Origin: an uncultured Bacteroidales bacterium
GTDB taxonomy: Bacteria > Bacteroidota > Bacteroidia > Bacteroidales > Muribaculaceae
DNA length: 42,260 nt
NCBI GenBank assembly: GCA_900542185.1
Contig: UQMZ01000034.1
Span: 1 to 42,260 of the forward strand
Direction: 5' to 3'
Shown here: piece by piece, positions 1 to 8,610 of the stretch
Position numbering within the stretch: position 1 is the first letter of the stretch
How the letters are laid out: each line of letters starts with the position of its first letter
Notes under the pieces: model-generated
What the model was told of the DNA's origin: nothing
The model's database searches: none
Seen by the model: the letters and a program-made list of their open reading frames with translations, nothing else
Made by a program: the position numbers and the translations under genes

Positions 1-40
1 TTTGCAAACAAAATGAAATAAAAAATTAAAAAACTTAATA

Positions 41-115
41 AAAAATCTCGGATTTTCGTAAGAATCCGAGATTTTTGACGATAAATCCCCGTCTCAGGGT
101 GTGAAACGGGGATTT
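41..115 (-). terminator. Two tandem hairpin terminators after the OmpA-family gene
   Basis: Two inverted repeats lie just past the stop of the minus-strand OmpA-family gene. Read on the minus strand, the first pairs 106-115 with 83-92 (core ACGGGGATTT). The second pairs 63-76 with 41-54 (core AATCTCGGATT) and runs into a T-rich stretch. The second stem is flanked by A and T runs on both sides, so it could terminate transcription in both directions. Seen directly; function is inferred from structure. Confidence 0.75.
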
Positions 116-139
116 TGATATGGTGTGAATGAGATTATA

Positions 140-976
140 TCAGTCTTCCTTGGGAGCCTGGTCTATGAGGTCGAGGAACTGGTCGAGCTTCGGAGTGATG
201 ATGATTTCGGTGCGGCGGTTGCGCTGTTTGCCCACTTCGGAGTCGTTGTCGGCGATAGGATTGAATTCGCCGCGGCCGGCGGCCGACAGACGCGAGGGAT
301 TGATGCCGAAATCGTTCTGCAGACACTGCACCACGGAGCTGGCACGCAGTGCCGAAAGGTCCCAGTTGTTGCGGATGTTGGTGCGCGAGATAGGCACATT
401 GTCGGTATTGCCCTCCACCAGGACGTCATAGTCGGAATAATCCTTGATGATCTTGGCTATCTTGGAAAGTGTCTCCATGGCGCGGTCGCTTATCTCGTAG
501 CTGCCCGATTTGAACAGCATGTTGTCGGCCAGCGATATGTAAACCACACCTTTCAGCACCTTTACGTCCACATCCTTCAGCTCGTCGTTGGTCAGCGAAC
601 GGGTCAGCTTGTTGGTAAGGGCTATGTTCAGCGAGTCGCTCTTGGACTTGGCGGAAATCAGCTCCTTGATATATTTGTTGGAGGCGTTGATTTCGTCCAC
701 CAGTTTGGCGATGTTCACATTGCCCTGCTGGTTGTTGGCCATGCTCTGGTCCAGGGTGGACTTCATGTCGGCCAGCGACTTTTTCAGTTCCTCGTTCTGC
801 TTCTTGAGGTCGGAAATGACGTATGTCATTGATTTTGATTTGGTGTTGCATTCCAGCAGACCGTCGCGTGTGGTCTGATACTCGGCTTGCAGCGCGGCAT
901 ACTTCTTGTTGGTCACGCAGCTGCCCAGCGACAGTGTCAGCGCACCCAACAATCCCAGTGCTAATATTTTCTTCAT
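140..976 (-). CDS. OmpA-family peptidoglycan-binding lipoprotein
   Basis: 278 residues. The N-terminus is a lipoprotein signal with the lipobox LGSC at Cys20, so the mature protein should be lipid-anchored, probably in the outer membrane. Residues ~25-105 are rich in charged heptads (KKQNEELKKSLADMKSTL) and probably form a coiled coil. The C-terminal half (~135-265) is an OmpA_C domain with a GNTDNVP segment, an LSALRA helix and an AAGRGEFNP...RNRRTE ending, the positions that bind diaminopimelate in this family. The likely role is to tie the outer membrane to peptidoglycan. It is a single-gene unit followed by strong hairpins. I see no clear TAnnTTTG promoter in front of it. Confidence 0.9.
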   Translation of the reverse strand: MKKILALGLLGALTLSLGSCVTNKKYAALQAEYQTTRDGLLECNTKSKSMTYVISDLKKQNEELKKSLADMKSTLDQSMANNQQGNVNIAKLVDEINASNKYIKELISAKSKSDSLNIALTNKLTRSLTNDELKDVDVKVLKGVVYISLADNMLFKSGSYEISDRAMETLSKIAKIIKDYSDYDVLVEGNTDNVPISRTNIRNNWDLSALRASSVVQCLQNDFGINPSRLSAAGRGEFNPIADNDSEVGKQRNRRTEIIITPKLDQFLDLIDQAPKED

Positions 977-1101
977 ATATGTAATGTATTGTAATTTCTA
1001 TATAAATAACGGCTGAACAGTAAATTATTTTATTAAAATTAAGGTTTCAGAATGACATAAATTGAATAACGTATCTTTCGCATGTTGGAACTATTAAAAC
1101 T

Positions 1102-1387
1102 GCAAGTCACAGAACTGGCGGCAAAAGCTTGCTTTTCCCTTTCACTGAACGTACAGAACAAACACAGAATAAACTATGTAGTATTTGTGTCGTCTTTCGC
1201 CGTTAGTCACAGATCCTGCTGTCGCAGGTGGCGGAACTTGCTCAGAATACTTCTGTGATAATTCCGGTGCCGTCATTGACGGCTCTGTGCCAAGGCCAGG
1301 TCCGGCCCGAAGCAAACGAGTAAAAATTCTGTGTTATTCTGTCAATTCTGTGCAGATGTCCTGCATCAAAATAGTTCTGTGACTTGC
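1102..1387. repeat. Intergenic element with 15-bp terminal inverted repeats (element 1)
   Basis: This fills most of the ~580-bp gap between the OmpA-family gene and the sugar genes. The ends are a perfect 15-bp inverted repeat, GCAAGTCACAGAACT at 1102-1116 and its complement at 1373-1387. Inside are repeated ACAGAA/ACAGAATAA words (inverted near the right end), a hairpin CCTGC-TGTC-GCAGG near 1213, a hairpin GCCGTC-ATT-GACGGC near 1270, and a CTTTCGCCG core. A 65-codon ORF inside (1185-1382) has no protein-like features and I do not call it. It resembles a second element at 31162-31387 in layout and core. It could be a MITE-like element or a structured RNA. Confidence 0.5.
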
Positions 1388-1450
1388 TTTTCTTTTAATT
1401 CCATCATATAAATTTGCGAAACTTAAGTTTAATAATTTTTAAATCTACCC

Positions 1451-1521
1451 ATGTATACATCGAAAAATTGACATAATTGTGTATTTTACCAATGTATAGA
1501 TGGAAAAATATCATAATTAAT
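1451..1521. promoter_or_regulatory. Imperfect direct repeat upstream of the sugar gene promoter
   Basis: Two ~30-bp copies with a 41-bp period begin at 1451 and 1492. Both start ATGTATA, share a run of five A residues and then CATAATT. The second copy abuts the -33 element of the promoter at 1521-1551. The position would suit a regulator site, but no regulator is identified. Confidence 0.35.
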
Positions 1522-1551
1522 TGGTGTAGCGAATATAAATTGATATATTTG
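1521..1551 (+). promoter_or_regulatory. Bacteroidota-type promoter for the sugar-gene/polA unit
   Basis: TTGG at 1521 and TATATTTG at 1544-1551 match the Bacteroidota consensus (TTTG at -33, TAnnTTTG at -7) with about 20 bp between. Transcription should start about 6-8 bases after the TTTG, only a few bases before the ATG at 1560. The message would therefore be leaderless or nearly so. Confidence 0.6.
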
Positions 1552-1559
1552 CAAACAGT

Positions 1560-1994
1560 ATGGAAAAGAAGAAGAACATTCCTTATTTATTGGAATTTCC
1601 GAAGATAGAGGATCCGCGGGGCAATCTGTCGTTTATCGAGGGCCCGGGACATGTACCGTTCGATATAAAGCGCGTGTTTTATATATACGATGTTCCGGGA
1701 GGCGAGAGCCGGGGCGGACACGCCCACAAGGAACTGGAACAGGTAATGTTCGCCGCTTCGGGAAGTTTCACCATGGTGTTGACAGATGGTAAGGAAAGAA
1801 TGGAATTTTTTCTGAATAGACCATGGCAGGGGCTATATGTGCCGACGGGATATTGGACCGAACTTGTGGATTTTTCATCCGGTGCCGTATGCATGGTGCT
1901 TGCTTCCGACCATTATGATCCTGAAGACTATATATACGATTATCCTGAATTCCTGAAATATAAAGGTATAACGCAAGATGATACTGTTCAATGA
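1560..1994 (+). CDS. FdtA/WxcM-family dTDP-sugar 3,4-ketoisomerase
   Basis: 144 residues, a full-length cupin of the WxcM/FdtA/QdtA family. These enzymes convert dTDP-4-keto-6-deoxyglucose to a 3-keto sugar, the substrate for the aminotransferase encoded next. The cupin signature GGHAHKEL carries His54 and His56, which correspond to the FdtA active-site histidines. Other family features are DPRGNLSFIEG near residue 18, VFYIYDVPGG near 39 and a DDYIYDYPEF-type C-terminus. The ATG is preferred because the family's N-terminal strand begins right after it. The reading frame overlaps the aminotransferase by 17 bp. No dTDP-glucose synthase, dehydratase or acetyltransferase is nearby, so the final sugar cannot be named. 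Confidence 0.85.
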   Translation: MEKKKNIPYLLEFPKIEDPRGNLSFIEGPGHVPFDIKRVFYIYDVPGGESRGGHAHKELEQVMFAASGSFTMVLTDGKERMEFFLNRPWQGLYVPTGYWTELVDFSSGAVCMVLASDHYDPEDYIYDYPEFLKYKGITQDDTVQ

Positions 1995-3081
1995 CCTTAA
2001 GAAAGTGACGGAACTTCACGGTGCGGAAATAAACGAGGCCGTGACACGCACCGTGAATTCGGGATGGTATCTGCATGGCCGTGAGACAGAGGCTTTCGAA
2101 CAGTCATACGCCCGGTACACAGGCACGGAACATGCCATTGGCGTGGCCAACGGACTCGATGCGCTCCGACTCATATTCAGGGCGTTGTTGGAAATGGGGC
2201 GCCTTAAGTCCGGCGATGAGGTTATAGTGCCTGCCAACACTTACATAGCCTCCATACTGGCGATATCGGAATTCGGCCTGACACCGGTGCTGGTAGAGCC
2301 GGATGCCAATACCATGCAGTTAGACGGAAACCTTTTGGAAAACACGATAACACCCCGCACCCGCGCCGTTCTGTTGGTGCATCTGTATGGTCAGTGCGCA
2401 TACACCCCTGTTATAGAGGAAGTATGTCAGCGTCATAATCTGATACTGATAGAGGACAACGCGCAGGCTCACGGATGTATGTATGACGGTAAGAGAACGG
2501 GAAGCCTCGGACTGGCTGCGGCACATAGTTTCTATCCGGGCAAGAATCTCGGTGCACTCGGCGACGGCGGAGCCGTAACGACTGATGACAGCGAACTTGC
2601 CGAGACCATCCGTTCGCTCGGCAACTACGGCTCGCAACGCAAATATGTGTTCAGATACAAGGGATATAATTCGCGTCTTGATGAGATCCAGGCCGCGGTG
2701 CTGAACGTGAAGCTGCAATACATAGACGCCGACAACGAACATCGTCGCCGGCTGGCCAAGATATATTTTGACAATATAAGGAATCCGCACGTCACTCTCC
2801 CCTACTGGAGCGGTGGCGACGACCATGTGTTCCATATATTCGCCATCCGTTCGCAGTGGCGCGACAAACTGCAGGAATATCTTACCAAAAGGGGTGTTCA
2901 GACGTTGATACATTATCCCATACCTCCGCATCGTCAGGAATGCTACAAGGAATGGAACACAATGAGTTTCCCGATTACGGAACGGATACACGCCGAGGAA
3001 CTGTCGTTGCCGATGTCGGCGGCCATGACGCCGGAAGAAGCCATGACCGTAGCAAGGATTATAAATGATTTTAAGCCATGA
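1978..3081 (+). CDS. DegT/DnrJ/EryC1-family PLP-dependent sugar aminotransferase
   Basis: 367 residues, the usual length for this fold-type I family. The PLP lysine is Lys189 in FYPGKNLGALGDGGAV. The acid that contacts the pyridine nitrogen is Asp160 in LIEDNAQAHG, and the cofactor phosphate region NGLDALRL is at 59-66. It should aminate the keto sugar made by the FdtA-like enzyme (an FdtB/QdtB-type reaction) to give a 3-amino-3,6-dideoxy dTDP-sugar for a surface polysaccharide. Whether the product is Fuc3N or Qui3N cannot be told from sequence. The start lies inside the ketoisomerase gene. The TGA stop overlaps the polA ATG as ATGA, so polA translation is probably coupled to it. Confidence 0.88.
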   Translation: MILFNDLKKVTELHGAEINEAVTRTVNSGWYLHGRETEAFEQSYARYTGTEHAIGVANGLDALRLIFRALLEMGRLKSGDEVIVPANTYIASILAISEFGLTPVLVEPDANTMQLDGNLLENTITPRTRAVLLVHLYGQCAYTPVIEEVCQRHNLILIEDNAQAHGCMYDGKRTGSLGLAAAHSFYPGKNLGALGDGGAVTTDDSELAETIRSLGNYGSQRKYVFRYKGYNSRLDEIQAAVLNVKLQYIDADNEHRRRLAKIYFDNIRNPHVTLPYWSGGDDHVFHIFAIRSQWRDKLQEYLTKRGVQTLIHYPIPPHRQECYKEWNTMSFPITERIHAEELSLPMSAAMTPEEAMTVARIINDFKP

Positions 3082-5882
3082 ACCAAGATACAGGAGACAA
3101 GAGGTTATTTCTATTGGATGCATACGCGCTGATATTCAGGGCGTATTATGCCTTGATACGTATGCCGCGCATCACGCAGAGCGGATTCAACACATCGGCA
3201 GTGTTCGGATTCGTCAATACGCTTGAGGAAGTGCTGCGCAAGGAGAAGCCTACGCATATAGCCGTATGTTTCGATCCGCAGGGACCCACGTTCCGCAAGG
3301 AAGCCAGCAGCGAATACAAGTCGGAGCGTGCCGCCATGCCCGAGGACATCAGGCTTTCCGTGCCTTATATCAAGGATATAATCCGCGCCTACAACATCCC
3401 TGTGGTGGAGGTGGCGGGATTCGAGGCCGACGACGTGATCGGCACCCTGTCGTCAATGGCTGAAAAGGAAGGTTACACCACATATATGATGAGTCCCGAC
3501 AAGGACTTCGGTCAGCTTGTCACGCCCCGTATCATTCAGTATAAGCCTTCCTACCGCGGCCAGGACTTTGAACTGCGCGGTCCGGAGGAGGTGTGTCAGC
3601 GATACGGCTTGAAGAACACAGCTCAGGTGATAGACTTGCTGGCGCTGATGGGCGACAAGGTGGACAACATACCCGGCTGTCCCGGCGTGGGTGAAAAGAC
3701 CGCCGTAAAACTGATACAGGACTTCGGTTCGGTCGAGAATCTGTTGGCCAATACCGATAAACTGAAAGGAGCGCTTCAGAAAAAAATTGTCGAAAATACC
3801 CGTCAGATAGAATTCTCCAAGTTTCTTGCCACGATACGGCGTGACGTGCCGGTTGAGGTTACCCCGGCCGACCTGGAACGCAAGCCGGAGGATAAGGCGA
3901 AGCTGATGGAGATTTTCAAGGAGCTGGAATTCAAACAGCTTGCCGACCGTGTGTCGCGCCGCATAGACGCTGACAGAAACGCTGTGGCGCCTAAGGCCAA
4001 TACGGGCGGCTTTCCGACTTCGTTGTTCGACGATATGCTTCCTTTAGACGCTCCGGTCGTTGAGGAGGCACCCAAAGTTTTGGATAAGGCCGGTGTGGAT
4101 TATCGGCTGGTGGACAACGGAACAGAACTGGATGCACTGCGCCGTGCATTGGACGGCAAGACACGCGTAGGACTGTTCTTGGTGTCGGAAGGCGAGAACG
4201 ATATGTCGTGCGTATGGCGCGGCACGGCTGTTGCCATAGAAAAGGGTAAGGCATACTATATACCGGCTGATTATGATGAAGGAACGGCATTGGTATTGGA
4301 CTTGATGTCGATGCCTGCAATAGAGAAAGTGACTGTCGCGGCCAAACGCGACATGGTCATTGCCTCGCGTCGGCGAGGCGACGATGTCGAATCATTGACC
4401 GCTTTCTACGACCTTGCATTGGCTCACTATGTATTGCAGCCTGAAATGCGTCACGGACTCGAGGCGCTGGCCTCGACATACCTTAATTACGATATGCAGC
4501 CCTATCCCGGACTGACCACATCGTCGAAACGTGGCACCAAGACACAGCAGGGCGCCGGCGTTCCGAACGATGTGATGAGTGAATGGGCCTGCGAGGCGGC
4601 GGACATTTCGTTGCAGCTTTACGAGCCACTTTCGGAGGAGGTGAAGAAGTCCGGAATGGATGCGTTGCTGAGAGATCTGGAGTTTCCGTTGGTGCCTGTA
4701 TTGGCAAGCATGGAACTGACCGGCGTCAGAATAGACACCAAGGCATTGGACGAGGCGGCGCAGGATATGGAGCGGCGCTTAGCAGAACTGGAACAGAAGA
4801 TATATTCGCTTGCCGGTATGGAGTTCAACATCGGGTCGCCGTCAAAGGTGGGCGAGGTTCTGTTCGATGTATTGCAGCTTGACCCCAAGGCGAAGAAAAC
4901 CAAGACAGGCCAATACTCCACGGCCGAAGATGTGCTGGAGAAACTTGTGACCCGTCATCCGGTGGTGCAGCTGATCATGGACTACCGCGCGATGAAGAAA
5001 CTGCTGACTACCTACCTTCAGGCATTGCCGGCGGCCATCAATCCGGTTACGGGTAAGGTACACACCAACTATAACCAGACTGTCACGGCCACGGGACGCA
5101 TATCTTCAACGGCGCCGAACCTGCAGAACATACCTGTGCGCGAGGCGTTGGGCCGCGAGATACGGCGCGCTTTCATTCCCGACGAAGGATGTCTGTTCAT
5201 GAGCGCCGACTATTCGCAGATAGAACTGAGGCTGATGGCCGATTTCAGCCATGATCCCATCATGGTCGACGCCTTCCTGCAGGGCGAGGACGTACATGCC
5301 ATCACCGCAGCCAAGATATTCCATAAGGATATAAAGGATGTCACCACCGACGAACGGCGCGCCGCCAAGACGGCCAACTTCGGAATCCTGTACGGCATCA
5401 GTGCCTTCGGACTCTCGTCGCGTCTCGGCATACCGCGTGCCGAAGCAAAGGACCTGATAGATAATTATTATGATACATTCCCGACGGTGCGAAAGTTCCA
5501 GTCGGACGCGGTGGAGCATGCCCGCGAAAACGGATATGTGGAGACACGCATGGGACGTCGCCGCATGTTGCCCGACATCAATTCCAAGAATCCGACAGTG
5601 CGCGGATATGCCGAACGCAACGCCGTGAACGCGCCGCTGCAGGGCACAGCCGCCGATATCATCAAAAAGGCCATGATAGCCATTTACGGCGACATGAGGC
5701 AAAAGAAGATGAAGTCGCGTATGATAATGCAGGTGCACGACGAGTTGAACTTCAACGTGGTGCCCGAGGAGCTGCCGGAGCTTCAGGAACTTGTGACACG
5801 ACGCATGGAGGAGTCATACCGTGGACTCGTACCGCTCACGGCCAGTTCGGGAGTCGCCTCCAACTGGCTGGACGCACACTAA
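3078..5882 (+). CDS. polA: DNA polymerase I
   Basis: 934 residues. The 5' nuclease domain (~10-295) has its metal-binding acids: Asp14, Asp66, EADD at 116-119, Asp141/Asp143 and GDKVDN at 192-197. The polymerase domain (~530-934) has motif A DYSQIELR from Asp711, the O-helix RRAAKTANFGILYG at 760-773, and motif C VHDE with Asp888/Glu889. The central 3'-5' exonuclease domain (~340-520) appears catalytically dead. The segment aligning with FDTETD reads GLFLVSEGE, and the position of E. coli Asp501 is Ala (WACEAADIS, 503-511). Only the aspartate in KRDMVI (Asp425) seems kept. It would fill gaps and remove RNA primers without proofreading. It overlaps the aminotransferase by 4 bp and lpxB tail to tail. 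Confidence 0.97.
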   Translation: MNQDTGDKRLFLLDAYALIFRAYYALIRMPRITQSGFNTSAVFGFVNTLEEVLRKEKPTHIAVCFDPQGPTFRKEASSEYKSERAAMPEDIRLSVPYIKDIIRAYNIPVVEVAGFEADDVIGTLSSMAEKEGYTTYMMSPDKDFGQLVTPRIIQYKPSYRGQDFELRGPEEVCQRYGLKNTAQVIDLLALMGDKVDNIPGCPGVGEKTAVKLIQDFGSVENLLANTDKLKGALQKKIVENTRQIEFSKFLATIRRDVPVEVTPADLERKPEDKAKLMEIFKELEFKQLADRVSRRIDADRNAVAPKANTGGFPTSLFDDMLPLDAPVVEEAPKVLDKAGVDYRLVDNGTELDALRRALDGKTRVGLFLVSEGENDMSCVWRGTAVAIEKGKAYYIPADYDEGTALVLDLMSMPAIEKVTVAAKRDMVIASRRRGDDVESLTAFYDLALAHYVLQPEMRHGLEALASTYLNYDMQPYPGLTTSSKRGTKTQQGAGVPNDVMSEWACEAADISLQLYEPLSEEVKKSGMDALLRDLEFPLVPVLASMELTGVRIDTKALDEAAQDMERRLAELEQKIYSLAGMEFNIGSPSKVGEVLFDVLQLDPKAKKTKTGQYSTAEDVLEKLVTRHPVVQLIMDYRAMKKLLTTYLQALPAAINPVTGKVHTNYNQTVTATGRISSTAPNLQNIPVREALGREIRRAFIPDEGCLFMSADYSQIELRLMADFSHDPIMVDAFLQGEDVHAITAAKIFHKDIKDVTTDERRAAKTANFGILYGISAFGLSSRLGIPRAEAKDLIDNYYDTFPTVRKFQSDAVEHARENGYVETRMGRRRMLPDINSKNPTVRGYAERNAVNAPLQGTAADIIKKAMIAIYGDMRQKKMKSRMIMQVHDELNFNVVPEELPELQELVTRRMEESYRGLVPLTASSGVASNWLDAH

Positions 5883-7012
5883 TTTTTGAGGGAGTCTACT
5901 ATGAGATTTGCGGCGGTGCTGGCGGCGACGGAGTTGCCGAGGCGCCGCTGCATGTTTTTGTAGCCCTGCGTCATGAACGTCAGCTTGGGACTGGGCTGCA
6001 GCAGCGGCGACAGCTCGCGCGCTATCGAATCGACGGTGCAACGGTCCAGCAGCAGTTCCGGTATGATGCTGTTGTTCACTATCAGGTTGGGGAGCGACAC
6101 GTACTTCACCTTCAGCAGGTGCGACATGATGTTGTATGACAGACGGCTGCCGTTGGCGCGGTACACCACCACCTGCGGCGTGCCTATCAGTGCCGTTTCC
6201 AGCGTGGCCGTTCCGCTCACCACGACGGCGGCACGGGAATACTTCAGTAAGGTGGGCGTAGCGCCGAACACTACCTTAAGACCGGGGTCCTGCGCTATCT
6301 CGCGGTAGAATTTCTCCGGCACCGACGGGGCCGCCCCCACTACATACTGGAATTCGGGGAAACGCTTCGCCGCCTCCACCATCAGCGGAAGGTTGTTGCG
6401 TATCTCGCCGAGACGCGAACCGGGCAGCAGGGCGATGATGGGGCGGTCGTCCACAAGTCCCTGACGCTCCATGAAATGCTTTTTAGGCGGCACATGTCCC
6501 ATGGTATACGCCATCTCCTCGACCGACGGATTGCCCACATAGTCCACGTGATAGCCGTGGCGTGCGTAGAACTCCTCCTCGAACGGCAGGATGGAATACA
6601 TGCGGTCCACGTATTTCTTGATCTTGCGCACGCGCCATTCCTTCCAGGCCCACACCTTGGGCGATATGAAGTAATGTACGGGAATGCCCGATTTCTTGGC
6701 ATATTCGGCCACCATGAGGTTGAAACCGGGATAGTCCACCAGCACCAGCGCGTCAGGGCGCCATGTACGCAGCAAGGCCTTGGCCTGACGCAGATTGGCC
6801 ATGATGCGCGGCAGGGCGCGGAGCACCTCGGAGAATCCCATCACGTTCATGCGGCTGTAATGCAGGTCGGGATTGCGTCTGGCCTCGGCGGCCATAAGGT
6901 CACCTCCGAAAAACCTGAATTCCGCTTCCGGATCGTTTTCGCGTATATGTTTTATAAGATGAGAGGCATGCAGGTCGCCCGATGCCTCGCCGGCTATGAG
7001 TACGTATTTCAT
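5879..7012 (-). CDS. lpxB: Lipid-A-disaccharide synthase
   Basis: 377 residues, a GT19 glycosyltransferase. It joins UDP-2,3-diacylglucosamine and lipid X to make the tetraacyl disaccharide of lipid A at the inner face of the inner membrane. The family signature AGEASGDLHASHL is at residues 6-18, followed by the FGGD motif and LVDYPGFN. A nucleotide-binding region with LLPGSRLGEIRNNLP and the SGTATLETAL segment come later. The ATG at 7012 is chosen over the upstream in-frame start at 7042 because LpxB proteins begin just before the AGEASGDLH motif. Its TAG stop overlaps the polA stop by 4 bp. Other lipid A genes are not adjacent. Confidence 0.95.
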   Translation of the reverse strand: MKYVLIAGEASGDLHASHLIKHIRENDPEAEFRFFGGDLMAAEARRNPDLHYSRMNVMGFSEVLRALPRIMANLRQAKALLRTWRPDALVLVDYPGFNLMVAEYAKKSGIPVHYFISPKVWAWKEWRVRKIKKYVDRMYSILPFEEEFYARHGYHVDYVGNPSVEEMAYTMGHVPPKKHFMERQGLVDDRPIIALLPGSRLGEIRNNLPLMVEAAKRFPEFQYVVGAAPSVPEKFYREIAQDPGLKVVFGATPTLLKYSRAAVVVSGTATLETALIGTPQVVVYRANGSRLSYNIMSHLLKVKYVSLPNLIVNNSIIPELLLDRCTVDSIARELSPLLQPSPKLTFMTQGYKNMQRRLGNSVAASTAANLIVDSLKN

Positions 7013-7093
7013 TGTGTTGTCACGGTTGTGGCTGTGCAACATTATGCAGTTGCGGGCGTTTCTACAATAATAATGCGTTCATACGACATCATA

Positions 7094-8536
7094 ATGAAAC
7101 ACCGCCATATATTATGGACTCTGCTGGGTCTGTTAGGTTTAATCACAATGCCCGGAATGCTGACGTCGTGCATCAGCGACGCCATCAGCACGTCGCCCCA
7201 CGATGTGCTGACTTTCTCGCGCGACACCGTAAGTTTCGACACGGTGTTTACAGGCGTGGGTACCCCTACGGCGCGCCTGATTGTCAGCAACAAGGCTAAG
7301 AAAGGAATAAAGATAAGCTCCATACGGTTCAAGGACCCCGACACGCGTTTCCGCCTCAACGTCGACGGCCAGAGTGGTTCGGAATTTTCGGACATCGAGA
7401 TAATGGCCCGCGATTCCATCTATGTGTTCATAGAGTGCAACATACCGGAGAGTACGGGAGCGGAACCGTCGCTGACTGAGGATAAACTGGAATTCGTGAC
7501 CAATACGGTGACGCAGGATGTGGTGTGTCAGGCATGGGGTCAGAACGTGACGCGGCTTCGCGGCGTGACCATAGAGGAGGACACCCGCTTTACGGCCGAA
7601 CGTCCGTACGTGATATTCGATTCGCTGAAAGTGGCGGCCGGAGCCACGCTGACCGTGGACCCGGGTGCCAAACTGCTTTTCCACGACAAGGCGCTGATGA
7701 CAGTAGACGGCACGCTTCATGCCATAGGAACGCCGGATAAGAAGATAGACATGCGCGGCGACCGCCTGGACAACGTGCTGCCCGATGTGGAGTACGATAT
7801 CATGTCCGGCCAATGGAGGGGCGTCCATATTACGGCGGATTCATACGACAACCGGCTTGAATATGTGGACATGCGCAGTACGGAGATAGGGTTGGCGCTT
7901 GATTCGTGCGCCAACAGCGACCGCACGAAGCTGACCATGCTCAATTCCTGGTTGCATAATTCGCGTCACAACGTGCTGCAGGCGCAGAACGCCAAGATAA
8001 ACGCCACGGGATGCGTATTCTCCGAAGCCGCCGGCGCCACCGTACTGCTGTCGGGCGGCGACGTCAATTTCCTGCAATGCACATTCGCCAACAATTATTT
8101 GTTCACGGCCATCTCGCTGCCGTTAGTCACTCTGGTCCACGTGCTGCCCGACGAGGAGAACGACACCGACATGACCAGCCCGCTGATGAAGGCCCGCTTC
8201 GACAACTGCATACTGTACGGCATACCCGACGACCTGAACATAGGCGACTTCACCGGCGCCGACGTGCTGTTCAGGTACTGTTCGTTCAAGTCCAAGGGTG
8301 AAAACGACGCCAATTTCATAGAGTGTCTGTGGGACACGGACCCGATGTTCCGCACCATACGCGAGGAATATTATTTCAACTACAGGCTGCAGGATGACTC
8401 GCCCGTGAAGTCGGCCGGCGACCCCGCGCTGCTCACCCCGGCATCCATGACCGACATGGACGGCGTGAACCGTCTGGAGTACGGGAATCCCTCGTTAGGG
8501 GCCTATCAATACGTGCCTGCGGCTGAAAATCCGTGA
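7094..8536 (+). CDS. Right-handed beta-helix lipoprotein of unknown role
   Basis: 480 residues. The ATG at 7094 gives a lipoprotein signal ending in LTSC (Cys26). The frame is open upstream to 6476, but that part is antisense to lpxB and not protein-like. Residues ~35-160 look like a beta-sandwich (DTVSFDTVFTGVGTPT). Residues ~165-460 are built of short beta-helix rungs with repeated patterns such as VDPGAKLLFHDKALMTVDG and ATGCVFSEAAGATVLLSGG. The end, DMDGVNRL...PSLGAYQY, is typical of choice-of-anchor/parallel beta-helix proteins in Bacteroidota. The substrate is unknown. It starts 82 bp from divergent lpxB and precedes the phospholipid genes, so an envelope role is plausible but unproven. 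Confidence 0.75.
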   Translation: MKHRHILWTLLGLLGLITMPGMLTSCISDAISTSPHDVLTFSRDTVSFDTVFTGVGTPTARLIVSNKAKKGIKISSIRFKDPDTRFRLNVDGQSGSEFSDIEIMARDSIYVFIECNIPESTGAEPSLTEDKLEFVTNTVTQDVVCQAWGQNVTRLRGVTIEEDTRFTAERPYVIFDSLKVAAGATLTVDPGAKLLFHDKALMTVDGTLHAIGTPDKKIDMRGDRLDNVLPDVEYDIMSGQWRGVHITADSYDNRLEYVDMRSTEIGLALDSCANSDRTKLTMLNSWLHNSRHNVLQAQNAKINATGCVFSEAAGATVLLSGGDVNFLQCTFANNYLFTAISLPLVTLVHVLPDEENDTDMTSPLMKARFDNCILYGIPDDLNIGDFTGADVLFRYCSFKSKGENDANFIECLWDTDPMFRTIREEYYFNYRLQDDSPVKSAGDPALLTPASMTDMDGVNRLEYGNPSLGAYQYVPAAENP

Positions 8537-8540
8537 TTTA

Positions 8541-8572
8541 TTTGCGAAAATTGTGTTAAAACATTAATTTTG
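8541..8572 (+). promoter_or_regulatory. Promoter for psd-pssA
   Basis: TTTG at 8541-8544 and TAATTTTG at 8565-8572, separated by 20 bp, match the Bacteroidota -33/-7 consensus. The predicted transcript would begin near 8579, about 30 bases before the psd ATG. Confidence 0.6.
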
Positions 8573-8610
8573 CATTTACACTTGGCCCGCAAGGGGCCTG
8601 AGACCGAAAA

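Noticed and set aside
1185..1382. 65-codon ORF in the intergenic element
   Set aside because: It coincides with hairpins and repeats, has no ribosome-binding context and no protein-like composition.
6476..7093. Extended N-terminus of the beta-helix lipoprotein
   Set aside because: The frame is open but overlaps lpxB antisense, and the internal ATG at 7094 gives a proper lipoprotein signal.
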